Below are positions 41,016 to 49,801 of a stretch of DNA of 64,000 nt, in pieces. Position numbers and translations under genes: made by a program. This DNA comes from JAAYCT01 sp964499575 (GTDB lineage Bacteria; Bacillota; Clostridia; Saccharofermentanales; Saccharofermentanaceae). The notes beneath the pieces were generated by a model, which did no database searches, was not told where the DNA came from, and saw nothing but the letters and a program-made list of their open reading frames with translations. The first letter of the stretch is position 1; each line of letters starts with the position of its first letter. The DNA is taken from NCBI GenBank assembly GCA_964499575.1, contig CAZCLK010000004.1:1-64000 (forward strand), read 5' to 3'.

Positions 41016-42167
41016 TTGCAGTTTGGCAGCATGGAAGGTAAATGGTGTGACGGAATGAGCAATCAGGAAATGACGGGGAGGTCCGGATCGGAGATATCAC
41101 GCGTCGGTATCCTCGGACTCGGTCTGATCGGCGGGTCGCTCGCGAAGGCGTTGAGAGTCAAGGCCGGAATTCCCTTCATCGCGGCGGTCGACACCGACCC
41201 GGAAACCGGACGAATGGCGCTCGCGGATAAAGTGATCGACCGGTTCGCTACTCCGGATGAAGGGTACGCATTGTTGGACGGTTTGGATCTGGTGCTGTTA
41301 TGCACTCCGTTAGCGGTTATTCTGGATATTCTTCCTCAACTGAGAACGCTGAAAATCGGGATCATCTCCGATGTCGGTTCAGTCAAAGCACCGGTGATGG
41401 AAAAAGTGGACCTTCCGAACTTTGTCGGCGGTCACCCGATGGCGGGGTCGGAGCGGCACGGATACGCATGTTCGAACGCATCGCTTTTTGAAAACGCGAT
41501 GTATGTACTTTGCGTCGGGGATGATTCCGGGGTGTCCGCGGTCAGACTCAAGGCCTTTGAAGGATTGATCCGCGCGATCGGGGCGATACCGGTTCGTATG
41601 GAAGCCGGCGAACATGACCGGCGCGTCGCGGCAATCTCGCATCTGCCGCATATTGCCGCGTCTGCATTGTCGCTATTAGCCGCGAGACTGGACGACGGGC
41701 AGTTGGCGGCTCTGGCAGCCGGAGGTTTTCGGGATATCACGAGGATCGCCTCTTCGGACGCAGCCTTGTGGGCCGATATATCGGGCGCTTCCGCCGGAAG
41801 CCTGACGCCGGTTCTTTCGCAGTACATCGACTTGCTTTCGGAGGTCCGGGAGCATTTGAAAGACGGTGACCGGCGCGCGACGGAGTCGTTTTTCGCGCAG
41901 GCGGCGCATTACCGTAACAGCCTTCCGACCGGCGGAAGGGGCGCATTGGACGCGACGAGCTCACTTACCGTTTATCTGGTGGATAAGCCGGGAGAGCTCG
42001 GAGCGATCACGACACTCCTCGGCAAAGAGGGGATCAACATCAGAAATATCAACATCCGCAACTTCAGGACCTACGAGGGCGGACAACTGCATCTTCTTCT
42101 GGAAAACAGCGCTCAGGCGGTTCGCGCCTATTCGATCCTGAAGGAGGCCGGCTATGAGTGCGATTAG
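41016..42167 (+). CDS. tyrA: Prephenate dehydrogenase with C-terminal ACT domain
   Basis: Oxidises prephenate to 4-hydroxyphenylpyruvate for Tyr. NAD-binding 'GILGLGLIGGSLAKAL' near residue 31, 'GGHPMAGSERHGY' and 'ISHLPHIAASAL' are standard, and an ACT domain ('VYLVDKPGELGAITTLLGKEGINIRNINI') occupies about the last 75 residues, pointing to feedback control, probably by Tyr. The TTG at 41016 has AGAAGG 6-7 bases upstream; the ATG at 41055 is the alternative. The end overlaps aroE-aroK by 14 bases. Confidence 0.92.
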   Translation: MQFGSMEGKWCDGMSNQEMTGRSGSEISRVGILGLGLIGGSLAKALRVKAGIPFIAAVDTDPETGRMALADKVIDRFATPDEGYALLDGLDLVLLCTPLAVILDILPQLRTLKIGIISDVGSVKAPVMEKVDLPNFVGGHPMAGSERHGYACSNASLFENAMYVLCVGDDSGVSAVRLKAFEGLIRAIGAIPVRMEAGEHDRRVAAISHLPHIAASALSLLAARLDDGQLAALAAGGFRDITRIASSDAALWADISGASAGSLTPVLSQYIDLLSEVREHLKDGDRRATESFFAQAAHYRNSLPTGGRGALDATSSLTVYLVDKPGELGAITTLLGKEGINIRNINIRNFRTYEGGQLHLLLENSAQAVRAYSILKEAGYECD

Positions 42168-43503
42168 GCTGGGCTTGATCGGACACCCGCTCGGACACAG
42201 CATGTCTCCGTACATTCATGAGCGGATCATGGAGGCATCCGGAATTTCCGGTACCTATGAGTTGTTTGACATCGATCCGAAGGAGATCGACCGTTACGCG
42301 CCGATATTGATGCGCGAACTGCACGGGTTTAATGTCACGATCCCTTATAAAGAGAAAATCATCGCTCATTTGGAGGAACTGGACCCGCTGGCCGGGCGCT
42401 TGAGGGCGGTGAACACCGTTTTCGGCAAACGCGGTTACAACACCGACCGCAACGGTTTTTCTGCCTGCGGGGTGGACCTGCGGGATAAGAAAGTACTGAT
42501 CCTGGGCGCCGGAGGCGTCGCGCGCATGTTGGCCTTCGAGGCGGCGGACGCGGGTTCAAGTATCGATATTCTGGCGTTGCTGCGGGATCAGGCGGAGGCG
42601 TTGGCGCGGGATTTGAGCCCGTTCGCCAAATCGGTGCGCGTAGCGGATTCCGAGCAGGATGCCGCGATGCGTCATCCCGACGTTGTTTTGAACGCGACAC
42701 CGGTCGGAATGTGGCCTCAGTACGGGAGCCTGACCGGTTTTTCGGAATTTGTCGCAGATGGGATGAACGTATTCGATACGGTTTATAATCCGCCGGCTAC
42801 GCGGTTTGTCCTGCGCGCAAGAAAAGAGGGGGCAAAAGCCTCGGGCGGTTTGCCGATGCTTTTTTATCAAGCGCTCGCGGCACAGAAAATATGGAATCCG
42901 GATGCCGATTTCAACGATCGGCGCCTTCTTCCGATACTTCAGGATCTTCCGCGAAAGATGCTCCGGAAATCTCCGGTCAAGATGATCCTGACGGGTTTCA
43001 TGGGGTGCGGCAAGACGACCGTCGGTCGACTCCTCGCCGAAAACCTCGGAGTATCGTTTGTCGATTTGGATGAAGAGATCACGCGTGTTTGCGGATGCTC
43101 GATCGCCGAGATTTTTGCCCGTGACGGAGAGGGCGCTTTTCGAAAAATTGAGACGGACTTGTACCGCGAGTACCTTAAGCGCCCGGGTTCGCTGGTCATT
43201 GCCTGCGGGGGCGGATTGATTCTCCGCGCGGAGAACCGCCTGCTGACGGAGGAATTGGGCGCGTTGAACGTATTTCTGGACGCGCCTCGCGAAATCATTT
43301 GGGAGCGGATCAAGGCGGACCGCAGCCGGCCGCTCGCCGGTACGCCCGACGAGCCGGAGGCCGAACGATTTATGAAGGTGGCACGTCTCTATGAGGCGCG
43401 GCTGCCGGAATACCAAAAACACGCAGACACGATCATTTCGGCGAACCGGGAGCCCGAGCAGATCGCTCGCGACGTCGCGGACGCACTGGGATACGGAGGA
43501 TAA
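42154..43503 (+). CDS. aroE-aroK: Bifunctional shikimate dehydrogenase-shikimate kinase fusion
   Basis: One 449-residue chain for shikimate steps 4 and 5. Residues 1 to about 270 are AroE: 'GLIGHPLGHSMSPYIHE', 'FNVTIPYKEKI' with the catalytic Lys, 'RAVNTVF', 'NTDRNG' and the NADP fold 'ILGAGGVARM'. Residues about 275-449 are AroK: Walker A 'GFMGCGKT' (281-288), 'DLDEEI' and 'ACGGGLILR'. There is no stop or frameshift between them and both sets of active residues are present, so this is a true fusion. The chain overlaps tyrA upstream and is 4 bases from aroF. Confidence 0.93.
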   Translation: MSAIRLGLIGHPLGHSMSPYIHERIMEASGISGTYELFDIDPKEIDRYAPILMRELHGFNVTIPYKEKIIAHLEELDPLAGRLRAVNTVFGKRGYNTDRNGFSACGVDLRDKKVLILGAGGVARMLAFEAADAGSSIDILALLRDQAEALARDLSPFAKSVRVADSEQDAAMRHPDVVLNATPVGMWPQYGSLTGFSEFVADGMNVFDTVYNPPATRFVLRARKEGAKASGGLPMLFYQALAAQKIWNPDADFNDRRLLPILQDLPRKMLRKSPVKMILTGFMGCGKTTVGRLLAENLGVSFVDLDEEITRVCGCSIAEIFARDGEGAFRKIETDLYREYLKRPGSLVIACGGGLILRAENRLLTEELGALNVFLDAPREIIWERIKADRSRPLAGTPDEPEAERFMKVARLYEARLPEYQKHADTIISANREPEQIARDVADALGYGG

Positions 43504-43507
43504 AGAT

Positions 43508-44524
43508 ATGATACTGGTACTTAAAAACGGGGTCTCGAAAGAGAAAACAGAAAACTTATGCATGCATCTCGAAAAGAGTTACGGTGTTCAGACTAATACG
43601 ATCTACGGAAGTCAAACGACAATCGTCGGACTGGTTGGGGATACGAGCGCCGTCGAGATTGAGGCCATGCAGATGCTCGAGGAAGTCGAGCGCGTCATGA
43701 AGGTTCAGGAGCCCTATAAACGGGCGAACCGTAAATTTCACCCGGACAATACGATCGTTCGAGTCGGCGACATCGAGATCGGAGGCGACAAAATCATCGT
43801 CTGCGCCGGGCCGTGTTCGGTAGAGTCCGAGGAGCAGGTTCTGGGTATCGCGGAAGCGGTCCAAAAGACCGGTGCGAGGCTTTTTCGCGGAGGCGCGTTC
43901 AAGCCGAGAACTTCGCCGTACGCCTTCCAGGGACTAAAAGCCGAGGGGCTGATGTATTTGAAGCGGGCGAAGCTGAAGACCGGTTTGCCGGTCGTTTCGG
44001 AAATCACCAATCCGAGTCAGTTGGAGTTGTTTTTTGAATTCGTCGACATTATTCAGGTCGGCGCGCGCAACATGCAAAATTTCGAACTTCTGAAGGAGCT
44101 GGGACGCATCTCCAAGCCGATTCTGCTGAAACGCGGGTTTGCCAACTCCGTCGACGAGCTCCTGATGTCCGCCGAATACATCATGTCCGGCGGAAATTCA
44201 CAAATAATCCTCTGCGAGCGCGGAATCCGGACATTTGAAACAGCGACAAGGAACACGCTCGATATCAGCGCGATTCCCGTTTTGAAATCCAGATCGCACT
44301 TGCCGGTCTTCGTCGACCCTTCGCATGCGGGCGGTGCGGCGTGGCTGGTCGAGCCTCTGTCCAAGGCGGCGGTCGCGATCGGAGCGGACGGCCTGATTAT
44401 CGAGGTCCATAACGATCCGAAACATGCATTAAGTGACGGCAAGCAGTCGCTCACTCCGGAGGATTTTGAAGGGGTCATGAGTCGGTTGAGACCCGTCGCC
44501 GAGTCGGTCGGGCGCAGTATCTGA
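43508..44524 (+). CDS. aroF: 3-Deoxy-7-phosphoheptulonate (DAHP) synthase, type I-beta
   Basis: First shikimate-pathway enzyme, joining PEP and erythrose 4-phosphate. Length is 338 residues: an N-terminal ferredoxin-like regulatory domain (about 1-70) as in Thermotoga DAHP synthase, then the barrel with 'CAGPCSVES', 'RGGAFKPRTSPYAFQG' and 'FVDPSHAGG'. The N-terminal domain is the known site of Tyr/Phe inhibition in this type. The ATG at 43508 follows GGAGGATAAAGAT; the frame is open from 43391. A hairpin starts at its stop codon. Confidence 0.93.
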   Translation: MILVLKNGVSKEKTENLCMHLEKSYGVQTNTIYGSQTTIVGLVGDTSAVEIEAMQMLEEVERVMKVQEPYKRANRKFHPDNTIVRVGDIEIGGDKIIVCAGPCSVESEEQVLGIAEAVQKTGARLFRGGAFKPRTSPYAFQGLKAEGLMYLKRAKLKTGLPVVSEITNPSQLELFFEFVDIIQVGARNMQNFELLKELGRISKPILLKRGFANSVDELLMSAEYIMSGGNSQIILCERGIRTFETATRNTLDISAIPVLKSRSHLPVFVDPSHAGGAAWLVEPLSKAAVAIGADGLIIEVHNDPKHALSDGKQSLTPEDFEGVMSRLRPVAESVGRSI

Positions 44525-44573
44525 TCGCGTGGAAGCGTCCGGTGCCCCGAATTTTCCGGGACAAAGCGATCAG
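44521..44573 (+). other. Nested stem-loop at the aroF-aroB junction
   Basis: CTGATCGC (44521-44528) pairs with GCGATCAG (44566-44573) and encloses a second CCCG/CGGG stem. There is no T run, so it is not a standard terminator; it may be an RNA stability or processing element. Confidence 0.5.
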
Positions 44574-44598
44574 CGGAAGGATCGAGGACCAATAACCA

Positions 44599-44627
44599 TT
44601 GGGCGGCACTCTCTTTCGTGGCATAAT
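44599..44627 (+). promoter_or_regulatory. Candidate internal promoter before aroB
   Basis: TTGGGC (44599-44604) and CATAAT (44622-44627) are 17 bases apart in the 148-base gap before aroB, the only sizeable gap in the operon. It could give the later genes T-box-independent expression. Confidence 0.4.
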
Positions 44628-44672
44628 AGCATCAGAACAAAAAAGGCGTCTCGCGGCAAAAGGGAGGTACAA

Positions 44673-45734
44673 ATGCCTGATTTAATGGCCAATACAAACA
44701 ACGGGAACTACCCGATCCACATTCAGTCGGGGCGGCTGGATCGAATCGGCGAGGCAGCGGCATCGTGTGTGAAAGGCCGCAAGGCTTTCGTCGTGACCGA
44801 TACCAATGTCGCGCCCCTGTACCTCGGCCGGGCGGTCGAATCCCTGAAAAACGCCGGATTTACCGTAGCGACCTGCACGGTTCCGGCCGGTGAACCGTCC
44901 AAATGCCGGGACATCCTCTTTATGCTTTTCGATCAGTTTCACGGAGCGGGCATGTCTCGAAGTGATGTCATTGTTGCGCTCGGCGGGGGTGTGGTCGGCG
45001 ATCTGACCGGATTCGCGGCAGCCTCGTACATGCGCGGCTGTCCGCTGATTCAGGTGCCTACGACGCTTCTGGCGCAAGTGGACTCGTCCATCGGCGGCAA
45101 AACGGGGATCGATCTGCCGTACGGAAAGAATCTGGTCGGCGCGTTTTATCAGCCGCGGGCCGTGGTGATTGATCCGGCGGTCCTTTCGACACTGACAAGG
45201 ATTGTCATGGCCGAGGGCATGGCCGAGGTCATCAAGTACGGATGTATCCGCGACCGACTGCTTTTCGAGTCGATCGAAAAGGGGCTTTCCGATCTGGAGT
45301 GGATGATCGAGCGCTGTGTCCGGATCAAGACGACGGTCGTGCAGAACGACGAGTACGACACCGGCGAACGGATGCTATTAAACTTCGGGCACACAATCGG
45401 GCACGCGATCGAAAAACTTATGGGTTATAAAGGGATCACGCACGGGGAGGCCGTCGCAACCGGCATGGCTTACGCGGCTCGAATGGGTGAAAAAGCCGGC
45501 TATACCGAGTCGGGGACTGCCGACAGGATCCGGGCGCTTCTTTCGAAGTGGCACTTGCCGATTTCTACGGAACTTCCCGTCGAGGAGGTCTTTCAGGCGA
45601 TGATGACCGACAAGAAGCGATTGACGGGAAAAATCTTTTATGTATTTCTTACCCGCATCGGCGAAGCATCCGCTGTGCCGACGGAGGAGGAAAAGTTGTT
45701 GCGCTTAATGAAGGATGTCTGGAATGAACCGTGA
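44673..45734 (+). CDS. aroB: 3-Dehydroquinate synthase
   Basis: Second shikimate step, converting DAHP to dehydroquinate with NAD and zinc. The 353 residues include 'VTDTNVAPLYLG', 'ALGGGVVGDLTGFAAASYMRG', 'QVPTTLLAQVDSSIGGKTGID' and the metal-binding 'NFGHTIGHAIE' and 'THGEAVATGM'. GGGAGGTACAA precedes the ATG at 44673. It overlaps the aroA start region. Confidence 0.95.
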   Translation: MPDLMANTNNGNYPIHIQSGRLDRIGEAAASCVKGRKAFVVTDTNVAPLYLGRAVESLKNAGFTVATCTVPAGEPSKCRDILFMLFDQFHGAGMSRSDVIVALGGGVVGDLTGFAAASYMRGCPLIQVPTTLLAQVDSSIGGKTGIDLPYGKNLVGAFYQPRAVVIDPAVLSTLTRIVMAEGMAEVIKYGCIRDRLLFESIEKGLSDLEWMIERCVRIKTTVVQNDEYDTGERMLLNFGHTIGHAIEKLMGYKGITHGEAVATGMAYAARMGEKAGYTESGTADRIRALLSKWHLPISTELPVEEVFQAMMTDKKRLTGKIFYVFLTRIGEASAVPTEEEKLLRLMKDVWNEP

Positions 45735-47028
45735 TAAGGCCCCGGAGACAATAAAAGCCGCCGGATCCAATCACGGCGGCATCATCGAGATCCGTCCGGG
45801 CGTCCTTTTCGGAAGCGTCCGCACTCCGGTCTCGAAGAGCCTTGTCCATCGCGCTCTGATTATGGCGATGCTTGCGGGAAATATCGATCTCGTCGACCTC
45901 GGAACCGACGAGGTATCGGAGGATATCACCGCAACTTTGGGCTGTCTTAAAACGCTTTTGGGAAGCAGAAACGCCGAAGAAGAGATCGAATTGTTTTGCA
46001 ACGAGTCGGGTTCGACCCTTCGTTTCCTCATCCCGTTGGTCGCGGTTCTCGGACAACGGGCAGTTTTTACCGGAGCCGGACGCCTGCCCCAAAGACCGCT
46101 GCGTGAATACGAGAAGATTTTCGAGAAGACGGGAGTACATCTTGAATTTGCGGACCGGGCAACATTTCTTCCTCTGCGCGTCTCGGGGCGTCTGTCCGCG
46201 GGCCGTTTCAAAGTCCCCGGAGATATCAGCTCGCAGTATATAACGGGCCTTCTGCTCGCGTTGTCTGCGGCACCGGGCGACTCCGAAATCGTCATTACCA
46301 CACGCCTCGAATCGGAGCCGTACGTCGAGATGACGCGGGACGTGATGCGTTCCTTCGGTGTCTTCACATCCAGGAACGACAACACGTATACCGTCCGCGG
46401 CGGTCAGGGGATTTATCGCGATTCGCCGTATTCGGCCGAGCCGGATTTCTCACACGCGGCGTTTTGGTACGTCGCAAATTACCTGGGATCCGGCATCGAA
46501 GTGCGGGACATGTCCCCGTGCTCCTCTCAGGGAGACCGCGAAATTATCCCGATGCTCGATGCCCTCGGTCGGTTTGCGGAATCGTCGGTCAACAGGATGA
46601 ACGGATCAAATTTTAATATCGATGCGTCCCAGATCCCGGATTTGATCCCGGTTCTGGCCGTCGCCTGTGCGGCGACCCCGTGTAACGTCCGGGTCTTTAA
46701 TGCCAAACGTCTGCGTCTGAAAGAATGCGACCGGTTGGACGCAACGTGGGAAATGTTGGGGCGCTTCGGTGTTCGTACCGAGCAAAAAGAGGACGAATTA
46801 TGGATCTATGGGGAGAAACGCGACTCCATAGCGCCGATATTCAAGGCCTGTCAGATCGATTCGCACGGAGACCACCGCATCGTGATGGCCGCAGCCGTCG
46901 CCGCGACGCGCGCCGACGGTCCGGTCCGGATCATCGATTCCAAGGCGGTCAACAAATCATATCCACACTTTTTTCGCGATTTTCGAAGAATGGGAGGTAA
47001 GGCGGATGAGCTCGATGTGGGGAAATAG
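45724..47028 (+). CDS. aroA: 3-Phosphoshikimate 1-carboxyvinyltransferase (EPSP synthase)
   Basis: Sixth shikimate step, adding PEP to shikimate 3-phosphate. The 434 residues contain 'PVSKSLVHRALIMA', 'NESGSTLRFLIPLVAVL' (where many enzymes have GNSGTTMRL), 'GRLPQRPL', and 'DSHGDHRIVMAAAV'. The ATG at 45724 is 8 bases after AAGGA; an in-frame ATG at 45715 sits directly against that site. It overlaps aroB at its start and aroC at its end. Confidence 0.93.
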   Translation: MNRDKAPETIKAAGSNHGGIIEIRPGVLFGSVRTPVSKSLVHRALIMAMLAGNIDLVDLGTDEVSEDITATLGCLKTLLGSRNAEEEIELFCNESGSTLRFLIPLVAVLGQRAVFTGAGRLPQRPLREYEKIFEKTGVHLEFADRATFLPLRVSGRLSAGRFKVPGDISSQYITGLLLALSAAPGDSEIVITTRLESEPYVEMTRDVMRSFGVFTSRNDNTYTVRGGQGIYRDSPYSAEPDFSHAAFWYVANYLGSGIEVRDMSPCSSQGDREIIPMLDALGRFAESSVNRMNGSNFNIDASQIPDLIPVLAVACAATPCNVRVFNAKRLRLKECDRLDATWEMLGRFGVRTEQKEDELWIYGEKRDSIAPIFKACQIDSHGDHRIVMAAAVAATRADGPVRIIDSKAVNKSYPHFFRDFRRMGGKADELDVGK

Positions 47029-48073
47029 AATCCGAATCACTTTGTTCGGTGAGTCGCACGGTTCCGGGATCGGAGTGGTGATCGACGGACTTCCGTCCGG
47101 CGAGCCGGTTGATCCGGATCGCGCAGACGCGCACATGAAGCGCAGAAGTCCCGGCTTTCAACCCGGCGCTACCGCTCGTCGGGAGGGCGATACAGTCCGG
47201 ATCATTTCCGGACTGTACAACGGTAAAACCACCGGGACTCCGCTGTGCGCCATGATCGAAAACACGGACACGCGCTCCGGCGATTACGAGAAAACAGCGA
47301 TGCTCCCGAGACCGGGACACGCCGACCTGACCGGACTGGCGCGATATGAGGGAGCCAATGACCCGCGCGGAGGCGGACATTTTTCAGGCAGACTCACGGC
47401 TCCGCTGACTTTTGCCGGCGCTGTGGCCATGCAAATTCTGGAGCGGCGCGGGATAAACGTTCGCGCGCATATCTTCAGTATCGGGACGATCGAGGACACG
47501 CCGTATGATCCGATGAAGCTTCCGGAGGACTGTTCAACGCGTTCGATGCCGGTGCTTTCGGATGGGCAGGGACTCAAAATGCGCGAACTGATCGAGACAC
47601 TTAGAAACGACATGGATTCCGTCGGAGGAGTCGTCGAATGCATTGCCGTCGGTTTTCCGGCCGGGCTGGGTCGTCCGATCTTCGATAACATCGAGAGCCG
47701 TATCGCCTCGATGCTATTCGGTATTCCTGCGGTAAAAGGCGTGGAATTCGGCCGGGGCTTCAAAGTAGCACAGGTTCGGGGCTCGCAGAATAACGACTCC
47801 CCGTACATGACAGACGAAGGCATCCGACTCCGCAGTAATCACGCCGGAGGAATCGAAGGCGGAATATCGAACGGGATGCCTGTTTTACTGCGTTGCGCCT
47901 TCAAACCGACACCCTCGATCGGGAAACTTCAACACACGGTAAATCTGGAAACCATGTCCGACGATACGATCGAGATTGCGGGGCGGCACGATTCGTGCAT
48001 CGTTCCCCGCGCCGTTCCGGTTGTCGAGGCGGCGGTTGCGATCGCGCTTTTGGATATTCTGGAGGAGGGCTGA
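47006..48073 (+). CDS. aroC: Chorismate synthase
   Basis: Last step of the shared pathway, making chorismate with reduced FMN. Length 355 residues, with 'LFGESHGSGIGVVIDGLP', 'RRSPGF', 'ARYEGANDPRGGGHFSGRLTAP' and 'RSNHAGGIEGGISNG', all classic. GGGAGG is 8 bases before the ATG, inside the aroA end. The next gene starts 2 bases after its stop. Confidence 0.96.
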   Translation: MSSMWGNRIRITLFGESHGSGIGVVIDGLPSGEPVDPDRADAHMKRRSPGFQPGATARREGDTVRIISGLYNGKTTGTPLCAMIENTDTRSGDYEKTAMLPRPGHADLTGLARYEGANDPRGGGHFSGRLTAPLTFAGAVAMQILERRGINVRAHIFSIGTIEDTPYDPMKLPEDCSTRSMPVLSDGQGLKMRELIETLRNDMDSVGGVVECIAVGFPAGLGRPIFDNIESRIASMLFGIPAVKGVEFGRGFKVAQVRGSQNNDSPYMTDEGIRLRSNHAGGIEGGISNGMPVLLRCAFKPTPSIGKLQHTVNLETMSDDTIEIAGRHDSCIVPRAVPVVEAAVAIALLDILEEG

Positions 48074-48075
48074 GC

Positions 48076-49728
48076 ATGGCGAAAAACTTGATCCCGGTTG
48101 TACTGTTGATCAACGGTCCCAACCTGAATCTTCTGGGTAAAAGAAGCCGCGAGCATTACGGGACATTCACGCTGGAGCAGGTTCAGAGTGCTTTCCGGAC
48201 CCGGGCGCAGGCATTGGGTGTCGAAGCGCGCTTTTTCCAGTCCAACAGCGAGGGCGATATCGTAACGGCGATCCAGGAAGCGATGCAGTACGCGGACGGC
48301 ATCGTCATCAACGCCGGCGCGCATACACATTACAGTTACGCGATCATGGACGCGATCGAGGCGAGTGGGCTTCCGGTCATGGAGGTCCACATATCAAACA
48401 TCCATAAGCGCGAGCCTTTTCGCAACGTTTCGGTGATCCGTCAGGCCTGCGTCGGCCAGATCTACGGCTTGGGGCTCGACAGTTATCTGGTCGGACTGGA
48501 AAAGTTGTGCCGCGAGCATATTTTTTCGAAAAGACCCGAACAGGTCGCGGGGGCGAGTCACTCGGCGAGTCCGTCCGAGTCCGCCGGACAAGGGGAGAAC
48601 CTGACCGATCTTCGCGCCCGCATCTCCGATGTCGACGCCGAGTTGATGCGCGTTTTCAATCAGAGAATGGATCTGGCGGAAAGAATCGCGCACTTGAAAG
48701 TGCTTTCCAACACAGCCGTCTATGATGCCGCGCGGGAATCCGAGGTGTCGGATCTGGCGCGCCAGCGGGCCGGAGAAGATATGGCTACACGGGTTGATTC
48801 CCTAATGAAAACCATGATGCGAATCTCGCGCGAGCGACAATACGATATCCTCATGAAAACCGACACCGATTGGCCGATCGGTCGTGACTTGGCGGGCGCG
48901 GGGCACAGTCTGGATCATGTGACGGTCGTCGCGTACGGCGGCACGGAGGGGTCCTATTCCGAGTTTGCCGCCAAAAAACTCTTCCCGGACAAAGAACTTC
49001 TTTCCGCAAGAACCTTTTCCGGAGCGTGTGAGTATCTGTCCGAACAGAAGGCGGATGTCGCCGTACTGCCGCTCGAAAACGCCGTCGTCGGAAGTGTTGA
49101 CAACGTTTTTGAATTACTTCAAAAGAAAAATCTGTACATTGTTCGCGCAACATCGGTCGAGGTCAAGCATCGCCTGGCTGTCCTGCCCGGTACCCGGCCG
49201 GAGGATATCCGGAGAGTCACCAGCCACCCGCAGGGCTTGTCCCAGTGTTCCGAAGCGATTATCCGGAACGGCTGGGAAACCGTCGTATCCGACAACACCG
49301 CATTTTCGGCGCAAGAAGTCGCAAGACTCCAAGACCCGGCTTTGGCTGCGATTTCGTCCGAGGAAGCGGCGAGGATCAACGGGCTGGAGATACTGCCGGT
49401 CGAGATCTGTAACGGGGACCGGAACCGGACCCGCTTCATTGTCGTTTCAAAAGACCTGATTATCACGCCTGACGCGGATCGGATCAGTACGCTGATGCAT
49501 CTGCCGCACCGGAGCGGCGCATTGGTATCCGCGCTTCAGGTCTTTGCGGATCGCGGATTGAATTTGTCGGCGATATCGTCCAGACCGATCCCCGGCACTC
49601 CGGGCGAGTACGCATTTTTCCTCGATTTTATGTGTCCCTCCATGGGGCAGGAGGCTCTTCTGGCACTGTACCAGTTGTCATCGGAAATGCCGTATGTTAA
49701 AGTCTTGGGGTGGTATGTCGAGGAGTGA
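48076..49728 (+). CDS. aroQ-pheA: Fused type II dehydroquinase - chorismate mutase - prephenate dehydratase - ACT
   Basis: One 550-residue chain with four modules. Residues 8-148: type II 3-dehydroquinate dehydratase ('INGPNLNLLGKR', catalytic Tyr28 in 'HYG', 'INAGAHTHYS', 'EVHISNIHKREPF' with His105). Residues about 176-262: AroQ-type chorismate mutase ('LRARISDVDAELMRVFNQRMDLAERIAHLK', 'VYDAARE'). Residues 283-460: prephenate dehydratase ('GGTEGSYSEFAA', 'LPLENAVVGSV', 'VTSHPQGLSQC', 'NRTRF'). Residues 470-548: ACT domain with 'GALV' and 'SSRP', the Phe-binding pattern. It thus covers shikimate step 3 and the two Phe-branch steps. ATG at 48076 is chosen because it begins the dehydroquinase and follows GGAGG; the frame is open from 47893 inside aroC. 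Confidence 0.93.
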   Translation: MAKNLIPVVLLINGPNLNLLGKRSREHYGTFTLEQVQSAFRTRAQALGVEARFFQSNSEGDIVTAIQEAMQYADGIVINAGAHTHYSYAIMDAIEASGLPVMEVHISNIHKREPFRNVSVIRQACVGQIYGLGLDSYLVGLEKLCREHIFSKRPEQVAGASHSASPSESAGQGENLTDLRARISDVDAELMRVFNQRMDLAERIAHLKVLSNTAVYDAARESEVSDLARQRAGEDMATRVDSLMKTMMRISRERQYDILMKTDTDWPIGRDLAGAGHSLDHVTVVAYGGTEGSYSEFAAKKLFPDKELLSARTFSGACEYLSEQKADVAVLPLENAVVGSVDNVFELLQKKNLYIVRATSVEVKHRLAVLPGTRPEDIRRVTSHPQGLSQCSEAIIRNGWETVVSDNTAFSAQEVARLQDPALAAISSEEAARINGLEILPVEICNGDRNRTRFIVVSKDLIITPDADRISTLMHLPHRSGALVSALQVFADRGLNLSAISSRPIPGTPGEYAFFLDFMCPSMGQEALLALYQLSSEMPYVKVLGWYVEE

Positions 49729-49801
49729 TCCTTCCTTCGGCATAACCCGGAAGTATCGGGTGTCGGTACGGCATTCATTACAAGACACACTGGAGGCACT
49801 T

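Noticed and set aside
42556..43563. 335-codon minus-strand ORF opposite aroE-aroK
   Set aside because: Antisense to conserved active-site motifs and without protein-like features.
47893..48075. Upstream extension of the dehydroquinase-pheA frame
   Set aside because: It overlaps the end of aroC, is Arg/Gly/Ser-rich, and the ATG at 48076 has the ribosome site and begins the dehydroquinase fold.
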